Origin: Eonycteris spelaea | Taxonomy: Eukaryota; Chordata; Mammalia; Chiroptera; Pteropodidae | NCBI GenBank assembly: GCA_003508835.1 | Contig: PUFA01000181.1 | Coordinates: 2,790,001-2,854,000 of the forward strand | Reading direction: 5' to 3' | DNA length: 64,000 nucleotides | In this document: piece after piece, positions 53,946-64,000 of the stretch | How positions within the stretch are numbered: the first letter of the stretch is position 1 | How the letters are laid out: every line of letters starts with the position of its first letter | Translations under genes and position numbers: made by a program | The notes under the pieces: model-generated | The model's database searches: none | Told to the model about the DNA's origin: nothing | Seen by the model: only the letters and a program-made list of their open reading frames with translations

Positions 53946-56900
53946 CATTTCCAGAAGGCCTTGAGTCAAATTCGGGATGGGTGGACGCACTCCTTCCTCA
54001 TTCCCCCAACTCTGGCATGGGCCCTAGTTACGAAACCTGATTTGGGCTAATATTTCTCATCTTTCATTTCTCAGTCCAGTGATAAAATTTACGCTAAAAA
54101 TCCTAATGTTTCATTCAGAAATATTCAAGCAAAAGTGTGACCATTCATATCTTTGTCCCTGTTGGAAGTTTTATTATTTTTTTAATCAAAGGTGTTTAAA
54201 TATAAGAAAACTCTACCTAAATAGGTTACGAAAATATCAGTAACTGAAAATAAATTTAGAATTGAAAAGGCAAAATGAAGCGATGAAAGATGTTACCTCT
54301 GGGAAAAATTGGGGGACAGGTATATGGAACCTCTCTGTACCTTTTTTGAGGGGAGGGGGTAACTTCATGTGAACCTATATTATTTCCAAATAGAAAAATG
54401 TCTTTAAATGGAAAAAACTTTACTAAGACAAATTGTAGAAAGTTATAATAACCCCTAGGATAAATTAATACCTGAAGTAGTGATTGCCTGTTCACTTTTA
54501 AAAGCCAATTTGCTATTAGACAATTTAAAATTGGAAACAAAATGTAAAAATTCATGAAAATATTCCAAACAAGCAAAGCAGATATATTCGACTGAAAATT
54601 ATTATGACAATTTTAAGTTAATTTTCCAAATGAACAAAAAGAAAATATAAATTCCCAGCTTAATCTCAAGGTTCACAAAAAGCTCTGAGGCAAGACCAAA
54701 AATCGATGATGGGAAATGCTTGAAGCATGAAGAATTGTAAAAAAGGCAGCCACTTGAGGGGGGCGGCTAGGAAGGTCCCCGAGTTATGTCTGTACATAGG
54801 AACCCCCACGTGGTTCTTGCAGGCCTGACTGTCACCTTTGACTCACCCTTTGCCCACTGTCTCCCTTTTACATGGGGGCGGGGGGGGGGAAGAATGGCCC
54901 TCACGGTGCCATGTGGAGGAAGGACCATGGGGCTAGGTCTTTCGACGCCTCACTGTTGAGTCTACTGCGCTTTATGTGGGGTCCTTTCAGAAATGGGAAC
55001 CCAGGTACAGCTGCCAAGAAACTGGAAAACACCCCTGGCCAGCTGGGAGTTTCCTGCTGCTGCATACTTGTTCTTGGTGACAAGGCAGGCAGAGAGCAGG
55101 ACCCCTGCCAGCAACTTCAGTCACCAGGTCGGTGACAGTGACCTAGTTTGGGAAAGCTTAAGGGGTCAAGAGAGCAGCGACGCCCTCTAGAAAAAGCTCT
55201 AAGTTCCTCTCCGTGGCTTTTGCAGATTAGTTCTTCTAAGCCTGAAATTCCTGGGGGTGGGAAGGGAGAGCCGGGTCCCCTGAGGCGGTTGCACTCTTAG
55301 CCACAGCTTGCATGGGATGGGGGTCTCTCCACTAGGGGCAGCCGGGCCTGGGAGTGTCCAAAGCATTTGGATCCCTTCTCCTTAAAAGGTGGAAGCATAG
55401 AGCTGTGCTAGGGAAAAGCCCCGTCTTGGGTTTAATAGCTTGGGTTTGAATAACCAGGAGGCCCATTTCTTCAACCGTATAAAGGGAATTATAATCAAAT
55501 TCAGAGATGACACTTCCCAGTTCGGTTGTAGAGGTTATGTCTACGAGAGGACCTTAAAAACCTGAAATACTACCCAATTCTAAGTTGCTTTTTCATTTTC
55601 ACTCATCACTGACCTTAGGAGAGGAAATGGATGAGGAGGGAAGATCTATAAGGAGATAGGGCAGAGGCCTGGCTGAAGCCTGTCCTAGGGGCTGGAGTCG
55701 GTCAGTGATTCTGAGAGATGACGCTGACATGAAGCAAGAAGGCCAAGAAGTGGAGAGAGGAGAAGCTCCTGCAGCTCCTAATGGTGGGCACTGGGGATGC
55801 GGAGGCCACTGTTGGACCCAGTGTGAGATTGGTGGGCTTGGGGAGAGGAGCTTCTAAGGCAGCAGGAGTGATTGCAGGGAGAACTTCCCCTGCAGTCATC
55901 ACCTGTGAAATTCAGAAGGAAGGATGTTGGTCTGTGGGGGTGGGAAGGAGATGGGGAAGAATGCATCAGAACAGGCCTGGTAATAGAGACGGCTCAGAGG
56001 TTGGAGTTCACAGCATCTGTGCCTAGAACAACTTCCAGCCAAAACACCCAATCTCTGCCTTGTCTCCCCTCTGTGGGCATGGAGCTGAGAGCAAAATAAG
56101 ACCCACCAGTGTGGGTCTGACCTTCTTTCCTAATGGACACTGTTGAAAGCTGGCAGAGGCACAGGCAAGGAAGTGAGCCTGGTGCGGGGGGTGTGTGACT
56201 CCTGCAAAGGGGGCTGCTGTGGAAATTCAGAAAAGCCTGCACCCAAGACTTGCAAAGTGCCAGACGCCTGATGGCACTTTAAATGCCACAGATAAAACAG
56301 TGAGAGACTCTTTGGGTGGCAGGCAAGACAGGGGGTCAGGGACCTCGGGGCCTCTGAAGCTCGACACTGGGATAAAGAATAAAAACACTTCAGATCCCTG
56401 TGACCCAGAGCACAGAGGGGTTTAGGGGAGAATGACAATGTGTCCCAGCTGGCCCAGAGCTCAGAGCTAAGAGGCACATGCCCAACAGGCAATAGTGTCG
56501 GGGGATTAAGGGCTTGAGGCCTCTTGGAGCCTCCATTGCACTGGGAGCTGGACAAACGCTTTCAGGGTCAAGGCTTAAGGGGAAATGCCAAGGCCGGGGC
56601 TCAGACCAGAATCTGCCCCTCATCACGCACAGGTGACCCTGATGGATGGTCACCAGTATGTGAGGAAGGCGGGACTTGTCCCACCCCATTGCCCCTCTCC
56701 TGACCACACCCCTTGTAATCAAATAAAGGGGCTGCTCTCGACTGAAGGCACGCTTCTCGTGGATGGGCACTCTTGTTCACCATGGCATCTTAGGGCCTGG
56801 CCAGGGCCACGCACACGGTGGGCAATCGAATCTGTGAACTGGGTGGATGTCCCACACTTGGCTGCACGAGGGACAATGTCAGGAAGTGGTGCTTGAGTGA

Positions 56901-59545
56901 TGTGTGTGCACATGTGTGCAAAATGGCTCTTCTCCCTATTGCTCCCTCTGTCTATCTACATCGTTCCCTGCCTCTCACTCTCTGGCTATGTAGCTTGCCC
57001 TATAGGGATGAGCTTTTTCTCTCTGAATGACACTATACGTGTGTCCTCTGGGATTTCACTCAGATTCCACATTCCTTTGACCCTCCAGTCCCCTACTAAA
57101 CCCCACCCCTCACAGTTCTCCCTTTTGTGGGTTTGTCTTGCTGGCCCCTCATCACTGAGAAAGTCTTATTTGGTGATTATATCTTGAATCTCTGCCTGGA
57201 ACAGTGAGCGGCCAGCTGACATCTCAGTCTCAGTCCCAGCTGCCATCCAGTCACCACCTGTCCTGCCCTGATGGTCCCTGAAGCTGGGGGAGGAGGTTAA
57301 TATGGAGCCGGTCGCCTTGGAGGCCTCCCACCTGTTTAGGCCCTGAACACTTGCATTTCCTTTTCCTTAGAGTTTTCTCCTGGGAAATGGTACTTACAGA
57401 GATTGAGGAGTTTAATACATTTCTCGCTTCCTCTCTTTTTCTGAGGCACTGAGGGGGAGCAGCAGAAGCTGTCACTGGCACGCTGTCCCCCCCCCCCCGC
57501 CCGTCCCTGAGATGCCTGGGTGAAGGAGGGGGTGCTTGGAGCCTCAGCCAATTTGGAAAGCACTGTGACCCAAGCGCATTTGGTAGCAGCAATGTCAAAT
57601 TCTGCTGTTCAGGCATGCCATTAGTGTTGCATGCTGCCACACAGAAATCCATGACACAAAAGGGCACCGCCTTCCCCACCCTCCCGGTGCTTTAGAAACT
57701 AACGGCTCTAATGAGAGATTAAGAGCTGAAAGGAGAGAGATAGGGGCAGGCCACCAGTGCAGGCTGGTGGCTGGTACCGGATCTCGGGAGGCTGACCCAT
57801 TTCTTTGTTGGAGGTAAGGGGCCTTGCAGACCAGCCCACTGAAATGGCCGCTCAATTAGCCATGCTCCCTGCACAGTGTCCCCTCTGTCCTCACTCCTCC
57901 CTTGTTGCTCTCAGAGGAAGTCCGTCCACACAGCACTATAGCTACTCTCTTTTCCCTTCCCCCCCCCCCCCGGGGCATCCTTGGTCCCTTCACCCAATGG
58001 ACTTTCTAAAGCCAGAAACTACCCTGAGTCTAGCAACCCTCTTCAAAGAGACAAGCAAGGACAGCCCGCGTGAGAGAGCAGTGGGCGTGCGTTGTGCCAA
58101 GCCTTCCTTTTTCCCCTAGCTTTTTGATTGGGCCGTGAATTATTTAGCCTACAGTACACGTTTATGTATATTTTTTAGAGCTTATATTTATTAACAACCT
58201 GAAAAGTGGGGGACTGGGAGATTTATACTGAAAGTGCAGTGAGTTAAAAGGGACAATTTGAGGAGCAGAAAGAGATATGGAGCACAGAATTATAAAGGGT
58301 ATTTTAATGCATAATCAAAGGTCTTTGAATTTTCCAAGCAGACAGAAAGTAAAAGAAAACGTGCCCTTTATGAGCTGAGACTGGTGGATTGGTGACAGGG
58401 GATGGAGTAATGGCTGATGGACTAAACTTCTACTTAGAGGAAGGTGAGGCCAGGGAGCCAGGCTGGGAGGAGATAAACCAACCACAGCCGGGTCAGGAGG
58501 CTTAACAGTGGATGTTCGCTGGAACCCTGTCGGAGTGACACTCGCCCCTGGTCAATCAAAGAATGTGCACAGAGAAAGGCTGGTGTCTTCTAGGTCAGTG
58601 TTGATTAAGGGCGTGAGAAGCTGGGTCCCGGAAGTGGGGAGAGCCTGGGGGGTTGGTGACAATACCAAGAAGGATTTGCTGGGAGCTTCTGAGGCACCAA
58701 GGCTCCCAGCCAACTCCAGGGAGCTCTCCCAGCAGATGCGTTCTCTCTGACACTGGGGCCTGTGGCTCGTCCTCCAAGAAACTTTCCTGCCCCACCCCCG
58801 TCCCTCAAACCTGCCAATAGGCCTTCTGGAACCCAACTCACCATGGTGGCAGAGTGCTGGGTGATGAGTTAGGTGATGAGTAAACATTTGCTGAACGGGA
58901 TTCTTGGCTCTCTGGTAATAAACAGCCCTAGCAGGAGAGAAAAAGAGTGAGATGCAGTTTGAGGGGTTCTGGGGATCACTGATAGCCAGAGCCGGCACAT
59001 GTAGAGGTTGCTGAGGGGGCGTCTGGGCAGTTGTGCTTGCAAGCAAGGAGATGGGCTGAAGGCTGAGCCCTGCGCGGATGGAAAAGGAGGGAGCGCAGGA
59101 AAAAAAACGGCTAAAATAGCCCGTTCTGAGCTGGGAAGCAGCAGGTGTCTGGGAATGGGACTCTGGCCCAGGGAGTGCGCCAGCGTGCCGGCACGAGGAA
59201 AGGGTCTGGCTGAGCAGAAGCAGCACGTTGCGATGACGAAACCCACTGTGGAGGAACATTGGCAAACATGACACGTGCTTGGAGGGGTTCTCGGGGTACG
59301 AGGTAGGGAAGGGGACCCCAAGTGTGGGAGGCACACCTCTTTTGAAGTAGAATCCAAGTCCCTCAGAAGGATCCCTGAGCCCTCCCCTTGCCAGACTCTC
59401 CCTACGCCTCCACAATTGGCATTCCCAGCCCTCAACTCACAGCTCTTTGCCGATACCCCGAAGATGATGCTATTGTATGCCTCCAGCCCTCTGCCTGGGA
59501 TGCTCCCAACATTCTTCTCTGGCCACCTCATTCTCTGAGAGCCGT
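53946..59545. other. Intergenic sequence, no gene supported
   Basis: An AT-rich part (54060-54700, possibly old L1) is followed by GC-rich unique DNA. It contains a G-rich run near 54873-54890, C runs near 57487-57500 and 57959-57971, and long chance open frames on the - strand (58552-59864), which were rejected as genes. Confidence 0.6.
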
Positions 59546-59549
59546 GGAC

Positions 59550-59800
59550 TATCATCTCCTGCTGGAAGACCTCCCTGACTGCCCTCACCCCAAGTGAGTT
59601 TCTCACTGCGGGGGGTGGGGTGAGTCCTAACAGAGGCACCAATTCCACTCTGGTTTCACCAATCCCATCCTTGTTTCCACATTTAGGTTCTGAGCTCCTT
59701 AGGAAGAGCCACGTCTTCTCATTTATATGTCCCCAGAGCCTGGACCAATGGCTGGCACACACAGGCCCTTGATCAGGAATTGTCGAATGAAGGGTAGGGA
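59550..59800 (+). mobile_element. L2 LINE 3' end
   Basis: 'ctcctgctggaagacctccc tgactgccctc', 'ttctgagctccttaggaaga', 'atttatatgtccccagagcc tggaccaatggctggcacac' and 'gaattgtcgaatgaa' reproduce the characteristic L2 3' end in order. Confidence 0.85.
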
Positions 59801-60986
59801 ACCAGCCAGGTTCTGGAATCATGGCAAGAACTTGTATGGACTCAGACCAGTGGCCACCCAGCACCCCATGCAGGCCTCCAAGAGTGGAGGGCTGTGTGGC
59901 CAGAGGGGAGAGAGGCAGAAGAAGTGATGCCTCCCTCCCTGGGGAAAGTGCTGACCGAAGATGGCAAAAGGGCTGGCCCCGTCAGGAGCAAAGGAATGGC
60001 CTTAGCCGCTGCAAGGACGGCAGGGTTTCGGGGGCAGAAACCCACATCTCCCTGCCCTGAACCACTCAGGAGGTGAATAAAGGTGCCTCCCCTTAGCCCC
60101 TGCCTTGTCAACTTGCTCTGACGTTTTGGGCAATGGTGTCATTGTAATGGTAGCATGTGAGCTGCTGAGTGACAAGTGATATCATCCACAGAACTGCTTT
60201 TTCACCCCTCTACCTCTTAAAGAAAGCTGCTAAAAATAAACGTGGCGTCCTGGGCCCCTCTGCCTTGCCTCTATTAACTGTCAGCAACCAGAGACTCCTT
60301 TGCACTTGACAGAAGAGGACCAGTTATAAGACATTAGCATTTCTTGTTCTGCATTTCACTTCCATATTACAGGACTTACTAAGTGTTTTTTAAAAAAATT
60401 TAATAAAGTGCTTGGACTCTTAATTTTCCCACTGAGGGCTCTGCTGTCTAAAGTTGGAAATGAAATCAACAACCCAACCACATCCTTGGGCTCTAAGGGA
60501 CCGCCAGCCCTGGCACTGGTCTGGGTAAGAGCAGGTGGACCATCAGGGAGCAACTGCAGGCCAAAGATGATTTGTTCTACCCTCACCAGAGTCCCTTTAG
60601 TGCCAATGTCAAACCTTGTACAGAGGAGGAGCTGTCCATACCTAAAAACATAGCCCTCCTCCCTCCATCTGGGAACTCTCTCCTTTTTGTGAGGCTGGAG
60701 AGGCAGGTACAGTCTCCAGACCCCATCCAATGCTGTCTGAATCAGTCTCTGGACTCCTGGAAACTCCTCTGGCCCAAGGAACTACCAGGTCCTTTCCAGC
60801 CACCCCGAAGCCCCCTAAGAATCAAAAGCTCAGCGGCTATTGGTGAGGCCCTGGGAACAGACAGGGAAGGATCCAGGTAGCCTGCTCTGGGGAGAGCCAC
60901 AGAGATGGTGCCGACCCAGCACAGCCAGAGTGTGGGAAGTGAGTCATGTTCTGTGCAGGCGAGGGAAGAACCATGGAACAGAGAAC

Positions 60987-61002
60987 GTGTGTGTGTGTGT
61001 GT
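60987..61002 (+). repeat. (GT)8 microsatellite
   Basis: Eight GT units, then gtctgtacgcatgtgcacac. Confidence 0.9.
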
Positions 61003-61202
61003 CTGTACGCATGTGCACACGCATCCTAGTGAGTCAGCATGCCCCTGCCCCATAAGGCTCATCCTGCGAACAAACATGCTGTGTTCTCAGAGCTGTGCCC
61101 GGCCAGGCTCGCCCACCCCACAAAAGCCTGCGATCTGCCACCCCTTCAGAAATGCGGGGTTAGAAAATGAGAAACAGGGTTCTTGTCCAAGAGAAAAAAA
61201 AT

Positions 61203-61208
61203 TTTATT
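61203..61208 (-). terminator. RTN4RL1: Possible RTN4RL1 polyadenylation signal
   Basis: AATAAA on the - strand, 1.7 kb beyond the RTN4RL1 stop, preceded by repeated AAT and followed by a T-rich stretch. No transcript evidence is available from sequence alone, and other sites further left cannot be excluded. Confidence 0.3.
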
Positions 61209-62940
61209 ATTATTTCCCTCTCTTAATTAGATTCAGTGTTTCTTGCTCCTCAGACACATCCTCTCTGGTGGGAAATTCAGGTTTGTGCAAAGCGCAAAGG
61301 AGATTGTGCCCACCCGGGCCCCAGCCAGCAGCATGGCCAAACTTGACCAGAGCTCCTGTCTTCTGCCTGGGCTTGCCTGCTCCATTCCCTGCACATCTCC
61401 GCTCCTGACCCCTGAGTCTGGTCCCCTGACATCTGCCCATCCCTAGGCATCCTCAGTAGGGTCAGGAACGATGGGGCCTCTGTAACGCAGAAGTGCCTGA
61501 GATGGTTCTTGAAATGCCCTCACTGTTCCCCTTCTGCTAAGGCTACCTGATGCTTTCTCTCCTGCCGCCCTACAGAGGGCCCATACTAGGACACCCATCA
61601 AAGAGCTTCAAGGAAAAATTCAGCAACTGAGCTGTACTGGAGGCCTGAGCTCATGCCCAGAGTCTCCCTGGCCTGTCCAGACTATCGCTGGCAACATGCT
61701 AGGCTGACGACACTGTTGAACTAACACTGTGAAGGCTGCCTCACCCGATGGCCTAAGAAACCCAAAGCTCCTTCCTTCTACTTCTCTGTCCATCCAGTCC
61801 CCAGGATCTGGCTCCCCGATGTCCGACAAGCTGCTTCTCGCCTCTCACCCTGATACAAACAGCTACTATAGTGGGGGTGATGGTACTCTGGGGCAGCAGA
61901 TGGGCTTGTGTTGCATATAAAAACAAGGTGATGCTCTAAATATCTAAGTATATTGGTCCCCTGAAGTGATTCTTGCTGCCCGCCCCTCCCCCCTCCATGA
62001 CCTTCCTCACTGACCATGTACCTCAGGCACCTGGCAAGCCCAAGTTACATGGGGACTGTTGTTGCAGGGATAAAAATTCTATAACTCTTTTCTTGCTAGA
62101 AATCACCAATACAATCCTTAGTTCAGCAGATATAGTTTTCCATATAGGTTATAAACATAAGACATACAGTTTGGTAAGGGGTGGGGGACCTGTGTCTTTG
62201 TGTCTATATATATATATATGTAAAGTGTATATATATAAGTGGACATAGTTATAAAACTGCACCTCCTGTGAGAACCTCATTACACATGATGAAGTTCTGA
62301 ATTTCAGCCTCTGATGATCTTTCCTTTGGTAGTTGGTTCATGGAGCCCAAGGTCTGGGCTGGGTCTGCCAGGGTTTCCTGAGACATCAGGAATGAGAGGC
62401 ATCACCTCCGAGGGAGGGGCTGAAGGTGGCACACTGTTAGATTCAGGGCAGGATGGCGAAGTGGCCTCTGGCAAAAGCCAAAATGCCACCTGCACATGTG
62501 CTCCAAGATGGCTGGTCATCCCAGCCTCTTAGGTGAGCCTCATCTGTTCCTCTGAGTTCTGCTTCCTCCAAGAATGGCAGGGGGGCCTTTGGACCTCTCC
62601 AAATGACTAGGATTCCACAGAGCCAAGCTCCCATGGGGCACTGTTCCATTGTTGCTAATGAAGGATTCGCTTTGAGCACGTTAACCGCCTGGCTGGATGG
62701 ATGCTGTCCGTGGCTGCTCGGTAGGGGCTGGCTGGGACAGCTGGGTGAGGTGTGCTAATCCCCTCCAGCTTGGGGCTGTACACTTTGGGTTTATAATTCA
62801 CGGGGCATGGCCCAGACAGCAGCCGAAACCTTTATCAGCCTCTGCCTGAACCCCAGCAGATCCTCCACTTATAAAAAAAGAAAAGAAATTCTGTTCCTTG
62901 GTGGACATGTGGCAGTGCTGGGTGCTGGTCCCCTGGGCCC
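61209..62940 (-). other. RTN4RL1: Presumed RTN4RL1 3' UTR
   Basis: Lies between the stop codon and the candidate poly(A) signal. Mostly unique, with a TA-rich microsatellite at 62205-62237. No independent gene was recognised. Confidence 0.4.
62205..62237 (+). repeat. (TA)n-rich simple repeat
   Basis: Two TA runs, 62205-62219 and 62228-62237, separated by gtaaagtg. Confidence 0.9.
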
Positions 62941-64000
62941 TCAGCGGAGAGTGACCGCCAGCCCCAGTATCCAGGCCAGGACTGAGGCTCCCAGAGAACT
63001 GCCCAAGGAGGCCTGCTGCACCCCACTGGGGCACGAATGGGGTCCTGCGGGCACACTTGCCCTTCCTCTTCGGGCGAGCGGTGGGCATGATGTCAAAGCT
63101 GAACTTGTGCTGGTAGTCGGGGGCGTAGTCCTGCAGCTCATGGGCCTGTTTCCCGGCGCCCGCCTTCGAGACCTGATTGCGATTCCTGTGGCTGGTGCAG
63201 TTCTTGCCTGGCTTCCTGTAGCCTGTCCGGGAGCCAGGCAGATGGCCATGTGGTGGCCCTTGTCCCTGGCGGGGCCACGGGTGGTGGTGTTCCTTGCGGG
63301 CGGCCCTATCCGTGGTGGTGAGCGTGTGTGACTTGATCTGGTGCGGGGATGCTGGCCCCGTGCAGTTCCGGAAGTCCTCGGCACTCAGCAGCTTCAGGTC
63401 CTGCCCCTGCCGCGGCTCAGGTGACACGCAGGGGACAGCAGAGCTGGAGCCACGGAACCTCCGAAGCCATTCCCACAGGGAGCGTGCCCTGCAGCCACAA
63501 TCCCAGGCATTCCCGTTGAGGCGGAGGAATTCCAGGGCCCCCAGGGGTGCCAGGCAGTCGCCCTGCAGCTCCGAGAGGCTGTTGTTGAAGAGGAAGAGGG
63601 TGGTGAGCCGGCGGAGGTCGTGGAAAGCCCTGTGGTGGACCCACTGCAGCTGGTTCTCATGTAGCAGCAGCCGGTCCAGGTTCACCAGCCCCCGGAAGGT
63701 GTCCTGGCCCAGGCTCCACAGCTTGTTGCCATGGAGAAACAGGTGGCTGAGGTTGACCAGGTCCACAAAGATGTCGTCCTGCAGGTACTCGATGTGGTTG
63801 TCCTGCAGGTAGAGGTACTGCAGGCTGTGCAGGCCGCTGAAGATGCCCTCAGGCAGGGCACTGAGCCCACACTTATAGAGGTAGAGGGCGTGGAGCTTCA
63901 CCAGGCCTTGGAAGGTCTCAGGTGCTAGCGTCCGCAGCTGTCGGTTGTCACCAAGGTCCAGCTCCTCCAAGTGCACGAAGCCCTCGAAAGTGTTGGGGTC
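62941..64000 (-). CDS. RTN4RL1: RTN4RL1 (Nogo receptor-like 1), main exon, 5' end beyond window
   Basis: RTN4RL1/NgR3 is a GPI-anchored neuronal surface protein of the Nogo-receptor family. The exon enters at the right edge in frame ([19 protein letters not shown]) and shows seven leucine-rich repeats: [73 protein letters not shown]. An LRR C-terminal cap follows, with [14 protein letters not shown] and the paired cysteines in PCVSP and DFRNCTGP. A basic stalk includes [20 protein letters not shown]. The normal end (SGVQQAS, then a hydrophobic GPI signal finishing LGLAVTLR, stop 62941-62943) is intact but lies in another frame, because two short C runs near 63028-63042 are each one base short. 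Read literally, the frame runs on to 62798 with an unrelated tail. The start codon and signal peptide are in an exon outside the window. Confidence 0.95.

Noticed and set aside
58552..59864. Two overlapping long open frames on the - strand (287 and 331 codons)
   Set aside because: They lie in GC-rich sequence, overlap each other in different frames, show no domain or codon periodicity, and the longer one runs into an L2 fragment at 59550-59800. Chance open frames are the best explanation.
62807..63331. 174-codon open frame on the + strand opposite RTN4RL1
   Set aside because: It is the antisense shadow of a real GC-rich coding exon; its product resembles nothing known.
63294..63812. 172-codon open frame on the + strand opposite the LRR region
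   Set aside because: Antisense shadow of repeated LRR codons; R/S-rich translation without a domain.

Overview
This is a mammalian nuclear window with two protein-coding genes pointing at each other. RPA1 (largest subunit of replication protein A) lies on the + strand. The last exon of RTN4RL1 (a GPI-anchored Nogo-receptor family protein) lies on the - strand and runs off the right edge. This neighbour pair is the arrangement of human 17p13.3. Three 5S rRNA-derived SINEs, two of them with a second 3' module, together with Laurasiatheria-like L1 ends and no Alu, B1/B2, carnivore or ruminant SINEs, point to a fruit bat (Pteropodidae). Families of this kind (MEG-RL and MEG-RS) have been described from megabats. 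The species itself cannot be read from the sequence.

Layout: 1-9083 is RPA1 intron 4, filled with old repeats: a decayed Tigger transposon carrying a transposase pseudogene, L1M fragments, an MLT1-like LTR and two long 5S SINEs. 9084-35765 holds RPA1 exons 5-17, every one recognisable. They encode the end of the N-terminal OB fold, the linker, DNA-binding domains A and B, and zinc-finger domain C with the stop codon. A 3' UTR follows to about 36.66 kb. 36.7-62.9 kb is intergenic sequence or 3' UTR, poor in repeats, increasingly GC-rich, without a supportable gene but with an MLT1 LTR, MIR and L2 pieces and one short 5S SINE. 62941-64000 is the RTN4RL1 leucine-rich-repeat exon.

The most striking point is that both genes carry small indels that break frame although the proteins are otherwise strongly conserved. 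RPA1 exon 6 is 91 bp where a multiple of three is needed. The exon 10/11 splice junction is one base short. RTN4RL1 lacks two C residues just before its GPI signal and shows a short compensated frame excursion in its stalk. Three of the four sites lie in short homopolymers, so consensus error is the leading explanation, but each also suggests a testable biological alternative. RPA1 intron 12 also contains a 51-bp, in-frame, splice-site-flanked candidate cassette exon.
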